Source: Anaerolineales bacterium
GTDB lineage: Bacteria; Chloroflexota; Anaerolineae; Anaerolineales; UBA6663
Assembly (NCBI GenBank): GCA_017999235.1
Contig: JAGOBN010000018.1
Span: 1-17,453 of the forward strand
Direction: 5' to 3'
DNA: 17,453 bases
The position numbers and the translations under genes are program-made. The notes beneath the pieces were generated by a model. The model had not been told where the DNA came from, searched no databases, and was given only the letters and a program-made list of their open reading frames with translations. The number at the start of each line of letters is the position of its first letter. Within the stretch, counting starts at the first letter, position 1. Of the stretch, positions 14,923 through 17,453 are shown piece after piece.

Positions 14923-15002
14923 CTGCAAAACCCTTATACGTGGGTTCCTTGGCCCGCTGGCTTGCGCCAGCAAGCCAAGGCGGGCAAATCCCACCGTCGC
15001 CT
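14923..15002 (+). pseudogene. tRNA-Cys 3'-half fragment, interrupted
   Basis: Bases from 14923 match the tRNA-Cys gene from its anticodon loop (83) through the acceptor 3' strand and discriminator base, with a 38-nt insertion in the T-loop. The 5' half and promoter are absent; preceding bases do not pair to rebuild the acceptor or D-arm. It cannot give a functional tRNA. It marks the start of the right copy of the flanking duplication and resembles the tRNA remnant left at the far end of an island integrated into a tRNA gene. Confidence 0.85.
14948..14985 (+). repeat. 38-nt palindromic insertion in the tRNA fragment
   Basis: Comparison with the intact tRNA places an extra 38 nt between GGGTTC and AAATCCC. 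Bases 14952-14985 form a near-perfect hairpin: GCCCGC then TGGCTTGC, a 4-nt loop GCCA, then GCAAGCCA, a 2-nt bulge and GCGGGC (14 pairs). It looks like a small REP-like or miniature palindromic element. Confidence 0.75.
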
Positions 15003-15322
15003 CTGAGACGTGGTTATAGAGAAGACCTGACATTGGCTCAGGTCTTTTCATTTGTGCCAGCGTAGCGGACTTCCGCTGACGCGACCACCTCAAAACTGCC
15101 TCGCTACGTCATCGAAACACCTCGCTTGGTAAAGGCTGGCCGTCCCGGCCTTTTGCCGGGAACATTGTCGCTCGGGATGGCTTCGGTGATTGCCTCGAAA
15201 CCGCCTCGTTAGGTCATAGAACCACCTCGGGTAAGTAGGCCGGCCGTTAATGCGCCGCCGGCCCAGGTCGTTGGCAGCAGGATAAATCCACTTGGGTGCG
15301 CGAATTGTTCCGTTTCTGTTCC
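15003..15322 (+). repeat. Right copy of structured tRNA-linked repeat
   Basis: This 320-nt segment is collinear with 125-445. It keeps the terminator, the AGCGGA-CT-TCCGCT palindrome (15064-15077), the large hairpin (15126-15159) and the CCTCG-rich units, while differing at scattered transitions and more strongly around 15160-15195. No gene is seen. At its right end it continues into the vapBC promoter region, which the left copy has lost. Confidence 0.75.
15022..15048 (+). terminator. Duplicate of the tRNA-Cys terminator
   Basis: AAGACCTG (15022-15029) and CAGGTCTT (15039-15046), followed by TT, repeat the hairpin at 144-170 with two loop changes. It could stop read-through from the methyl-transfer operon. 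Confidence 0.7.
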
Positions 15323-15368
15323 TCTCGCTGGCGTGACTAGGTTGCGATTTGGGATGGGCCAATTTGTG

Positions 15369-15404
15369 ACTACACATAGTATAATGTGGTTATATATCAG
15401 GAGG
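15369..15404 (+). promoter_or_regulatory. vapBC promoter/operator and ribosome-binding site
   Basis: A perfect -10 box TATAAT (15380-15385) sits inside an imperfect inverted repeat (ACTACACAT and ATGTGGTTA, about 15369-15392), as expected for an operator bound by the VapBC complex. No good -35 box is spaced correctly. AGGAGG (15399-15404) is the ribosome-binding site of the antitoxin gene. Confidence 0.55.
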
Positions 15405-15408
15405 CGCC

Positions 15409-15684
15409 ATGACGGAAGTGACGGTCGGAGTCAGAGAATTGAAAGCCCGCCTGAGCGAGTACCTGCGCGAGATCAAGCGCGGGAACACCATTGTCATCAC
15501 CGAACATGGCAAGCCGGTCGGCCGGCTGGTCCCGAGCGCGCAGCCGCTGGCCGAGCGCGTGGAGGCGATGCGCCGGGCCGGCCTGGTGACGTGGAACGGC
15601 AAGAAGCTGCCGGCCGGTCAGCCGGTCGTGGCCCTGCGGCGCCGGCACACCCTGGCGGAGCTGATCAGTGAGGGGCGCGAATGA
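15409..15684 (+). CDS. vapB: Phd/YefM-type antitoxin of a VapBC module
   Basis: This is a 91-residue protein with the Phd/YefM N-terminal fold: VTVGVRELKARLSEYLREI, then GNTIVITEHGKPVGRLVP. This part dimerises and binds DNA. The C-terminal part (about 60-91, including HTLAELISEGRE) would wrap and inhibit the toxin. It has a strong AGGAGG site, and its stop overlaps the toxin start (ATGA at 15681-15684), the usual coupled arrangement. The complex should repress its own promoter. The antitoxin gene is absent from the left copy of the duplication, where the toxin has decayed. Confidence 0.93.
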   Translation: MTEVTVGVRELKARLSEYLREIKRGNTIVITEHGKPVGRLVPSAQPLAERVEAMRRAGLVTWNGKKLPAGQPVVALRRRHTLAELISEGRE

Positions 15685-16118
15685 TCCTGTATCTGGATAC
15701 CAGCGCGCTGGCGAAAAAGTACATCGGGGAAGCTCAGTCCGCCGACGTGATCGCCCTTCTCCAGGCGGCCGAGCTAATTGGTGCCTGTCTGCTCACCCGG
15801 GTGGAACTGCCGGCGGCGGTGGCCAAAGCGGTGCGGATGAACTGGCTGTCGGCCGCGGATGGAGAAAAAGCCGTCAAGGCGTTTCGAGCGGAGTGGCCCA
15901 GCCTGCTGGCCTTGCAGGTGACCGAGAGCCTGGCCGCTCGCGCCGACGGTTTGGCCTGGCAACACGGCCTGCGCGCTTATGACGCCGTGCACCTGGCGGC
16001 GGCGTTGATGTGGCAGGAAGCTCTGGGCGAACCGGTGACGGTGGCGACTTTCGATAAGCAGCTCTGGCAGGCGGCCGGCGCGGCCGGCCTGGTCGTTTGG
16101 CCGGCGTTGTTGGAGTGA
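15681..16118 (+). CDS. vapC: VapC-family PIN-domain ribonuclease toxin
   Basis: This is a 145-residue PIN-domain protein with the acidic metal site intact: Asp6 (YLDTSAL), Glu42 (TRVELPAA), Asp101 (YDAVHLAAA) and Asp125 (TFDKQLW). VapC toxins are Mg-dependent RNases, many cutting tRNA or rRNA; the target here is unknown. It overlaps the antitoxin by 4 nt. A frameshifted, antitoxin-less copy lies at 502-929, so this is the surviving functional copy of a duplicated module next to a tRNA-derived boundary. Confidence 0.93.
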   Translation: MILYLDTSALAKKYIGEAQSADVIALLQAAELIGACLLTRVELPAAVAKAVRMNWLSAADGEKAVKAFRAEWPSLLALQVTESLAARADGLAWQHGLRAYDAVHLAAALMWQEALGEPVTVATFDKQLWQAAGAAGLVVWPALLE

Positions 16119-16168
16119 GAGGCGCCCGGCGCTCTATTTCCCGGTTTGTATGTTGGCTCCCAAGCTGT

Positions 16169-16187
16169 ATATCAAATCTGATATGAT
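16169..16187 (+). promoter_or_regulatory. Probable promoter/operator of the XRE gene
   Basis: A perfect inverted repeat ATATCA-AATC-TGATAT (16169-16184) overlaps a -10-like TATGAT (16182-16187). This suits autorepression by the XRE protein. No clear -35 box is spaced correctly. Confidence 0.45.
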
Positions 16188-16272
16188 CTTGACCGAGTAG
16201 GTCGAGCCGCCGGTCGGTTGCTGGTGTGAGCGGCGAGATGAGCCGGCCACCGGGAGAAACCGGGAGAGCGAC

Positions 16273-16617
16273 ATGAACACGCAGAAACGCCAACGCTTGG
16301 GGAAAGCCGGCTGGCGGGTGGGGGCTGCGGCCGACTTCCTGGGGTTGACCTCAGAAGAGGCCGCGCTGGTGGAAATCAAGACTGCCCTGAGCCAGACTCT
16401 GCAGCGCCGCCGGCAGGCTCGCATGACCCAGGTGGAACTGGCCGGGCGCATCGGGTCGAGCCAGTCCCGGGTGGCCTACGCTGAACGCGGCGCCCGTTCG
16501 GTGTCGATGGATTTGCTAGTGCGTGCGCTGCTGGCGGTTGGCGCCACCCCGAAGGACATCGGCCGTACGATCGCGGCTATTGGAACGGGATCGCGGCGAC
16601 AATCCCGTAAGCCTTGA
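16273..16617 (+). CDS. XRE-family (Cro/CI-type) HTH regulator, orphan antitoxin-like
   Basis: This is a 114-residue protein. Residues about 37-95 form the helix-turn-helix: LSQTLQRRRQARMTQVELAGRIGSSQSRVAYAERG, followed by SMDLLVRALLAVG. The N-terminal WRVGAAADFLGLTSEEAALVEIK is typical of HigA/MqsA-like antitoxin regulators in multidomain TA loci. GGGAG (16262-16266) precedes ATG 16273. No RelE/HigB-like toxin gene is visible on either side, so it may be an orphan antitoxin or a simple regulator. It lies between vapBC and a convergent sugar hydrolase gene. Confidence 0.85.
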   Translation: MNTQKRQRLGKAGWRVGAAADFLGLTSEEAALVEIKTALSQTLQRRRQARMTQVELAGRIGSSQSRVAYAERGARSVSMDLLVRALLAVGATPKDIGRTIAAIGTGSRRQSRKP

Positions 16618-16660
16618 GTCCAATCGGCTAGCCGCCCAACTGCAGATAGAAAACACCCCT

Positions 16661-16675
16661 GGACCGGGGCGGTCC
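16661..16675. other. Small hairpin between convergent genes
   Basis: GGACCG-GGG-CGGTCC forms a 6-bp stem in the 165-nt space between the XRE gene and the convergent GH32 gene. Only a weak T-rich tail (TATCTTGT) follows on the + strand, so termination is uncertain. Confidence 0.3.
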
Positions 16676-16782
16676 TATCTTGTCCACGACAGTTTATTCA
16701 GACTTTACGAAACGGCCAGCGCTTCGTCCAAGAGACGTTATATGACGTCAATTCAGAAGAGGAGCGGTCGGCTTTCCAATGA

Positions 16783-17453
16783 TCAGTCGCCCCAAATCGA
16801 ACCAAGCGGCCAGGCTGTTAGGGATTTCAAGCGGACCTGGCCATGCCGGACCACGAGGTCCACGCCGAGGCTGTCCGGTCGCGTGGGATAGACGCGGCCG
16901 GCTAGGCAAGTGCTTCCGTTGGCGAACACTTCGATGATTGACCCATCCACGAAGACACACAGTCGCAGTTCATGGTCGGAGCCGAGCTTCAGCGACGCCT
17001 GCCGCCGGCTGCGGTCGACCGTCGGACTCAGACTTGAGTCGGCCGCTTCCAGGCTCAAGCGCCCTTCCCGGCTGTTGTAGATCAGATGGGTTTGTTCCTC
17101 GCCCCCTGGCGACGACAACAACTGCAAGCCAAACTCGGCTTCCGGGCTGGCCTCAAACACGGCCTCGATCTCCAGGCAATTCCCCCGCAGGCCGGCTAGC
17201 CAATCCGCCTGGCCCGGGACCAGGGCCAAGTCCGTGAAACGCCGCGGCGTCTGTCGCAGCGCCTGCAGTTCCGCAGCCGGCGCAATCTGGAGTTCGCCGG
17301 CCGGCGTCAGCCCGAGCGTCATGGGCAGGGACATTGCGCCGGCCCAGCCGGCCGCCAAACACGCCTCGGAAGAGCGCGCCTCTTTCAACCACCCCCACAC
17401 CATCACCCGGCCGTCATCCAGGCGCGTGGCCAGCGGCGCGTAATAGGTCTGGC
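16783..17453 (-). CDS. Glycoside hydrolase family 32 (fructosidase/sucrose hydrolase), C-terminal part
   Basis: The gene runs off the right end of the window, so its start and N-terminal catalytic residues are not seen. The visible 223 codons begin in QTYYAPLATRLDDGR and VMVWGWLKEAR, then GWAGAMSLPMTLGL, which is the end of the GH32 beta-propeller. The C-terminal beta-sandwich follows, with LRLCVFVDGSIIEVFANG and the GRVYPTRPDS strand typical of GH32. The family cleaves sucrose, inulin or levan to release fructose; cytoplasmic or secreted location cannot be told. It is on the opposite strand to everything else and probably belongs to a separate sugar-use locus outside the flanking repeats. 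Confidence 0.88.
   Translation of the reverse strand, partial: QTYYAPLATRLDDGRVMVWGWLKEARSSEACLAAGWAGAMSLPMTLGLTPAGELQIAPAAELQALRQTPRRFTDLALVPGQADWLAGLRGNCLEIEAVFEASPEAEFGLQLLSSPGGEEQTHLIYNSREGRLSLEAADSSLSPTVDRSRRQASLKLGSDHELRLCVFVDGSIIEVFANGSTCLAGRVYPTRPDSLGVDLVVRHGQVRLKSLTAWPLGSIWGD

Noticed and set aside
1..17453. Many GCCGGC and GGCCGG hexamers across the window, possibly a HIP1-like over-represented palindrome
   Set aside because: High GC content and frequent Ala-Gly (GCC GGC) codons could explain this; a genome-wide observed/expected count is needed before calling it unusual.

Overview
The window is high-GC bacterial DNA. It is probably from a member of the Chloroflexota (Anaerolineae-like). 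This is an inference from the Ala/Pro/Thr-rich linker behind the lipobox of the solute-binding protein, the UroD-fold/corrinoid methyltransferase set, and the mix of small toxin-antitoxin genes; no marker gene settles it.

Layout. (a) 1-930: a tRNA-Cys gene with a perfect TTGACA-N16-TATAAT promoter and a terminator, then about 320 nt of structured non-coding repeat, then a decayed vapC remnant. (b) 1129-14649: one long, almost entirely co-directional catabolic locus. It has a GntR/UTRA repressor behind a strong promoter and operator array, a ribose-type ABC importer (permease, a solute-binding lipoprotein with two near-identical binding domains, tandem ATPase), a PfkB sugar kinase, an RbsD-type mutarotase, a ferritin-like putative diiron protein of unknown function, a zinc alcohol dehydrogenase, a creatininase-family hydrolase, a UroD-fold methyltransferase, a corrinoid protein and a methyltetrahydrofolate-type (pterin-binding) methyltransferase. 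(c) 14923-16138: a second copy of the left flank. It holds the tRNA-Cys 3' half (its T-loop broken by a 38-nt palindromic insertion), the terminator, the structured repeat and an intact vapBC pair. (d) 16169-17453: an orphan XRE regulator with its own operator-like palindrome, and the 3' part of a convergent GH32 fructosidase running off the window.

How the genes may work together. The importer, kinase and mutarotase indicate uptake and activation of a sugar-like compound. The last three genes form a complete substrate:corrinoid, corrinoid carrier, corrinoid:tetrahydrofolate methyl-transfer chain. Together they suggest use of a methylated sugar or sugar-like molecule, with the methyl group entering the folate pool and the carbon skeleton handled by the dehydrogenase, hydrolase and kinase. 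The substrate is not known. The kinase lacks two N-terminal residues that contact ribose in E. coli RbsK, so the substrate is probably not plain ribose.

The whole catabolic block lies between two imperfect copies of a segment that begins inside the tRNA-Cys anticodon loop, which suggests a tRNA-associated genomic island or repeated accretion at this tRNA. No integrase or transposase is visible in the window.
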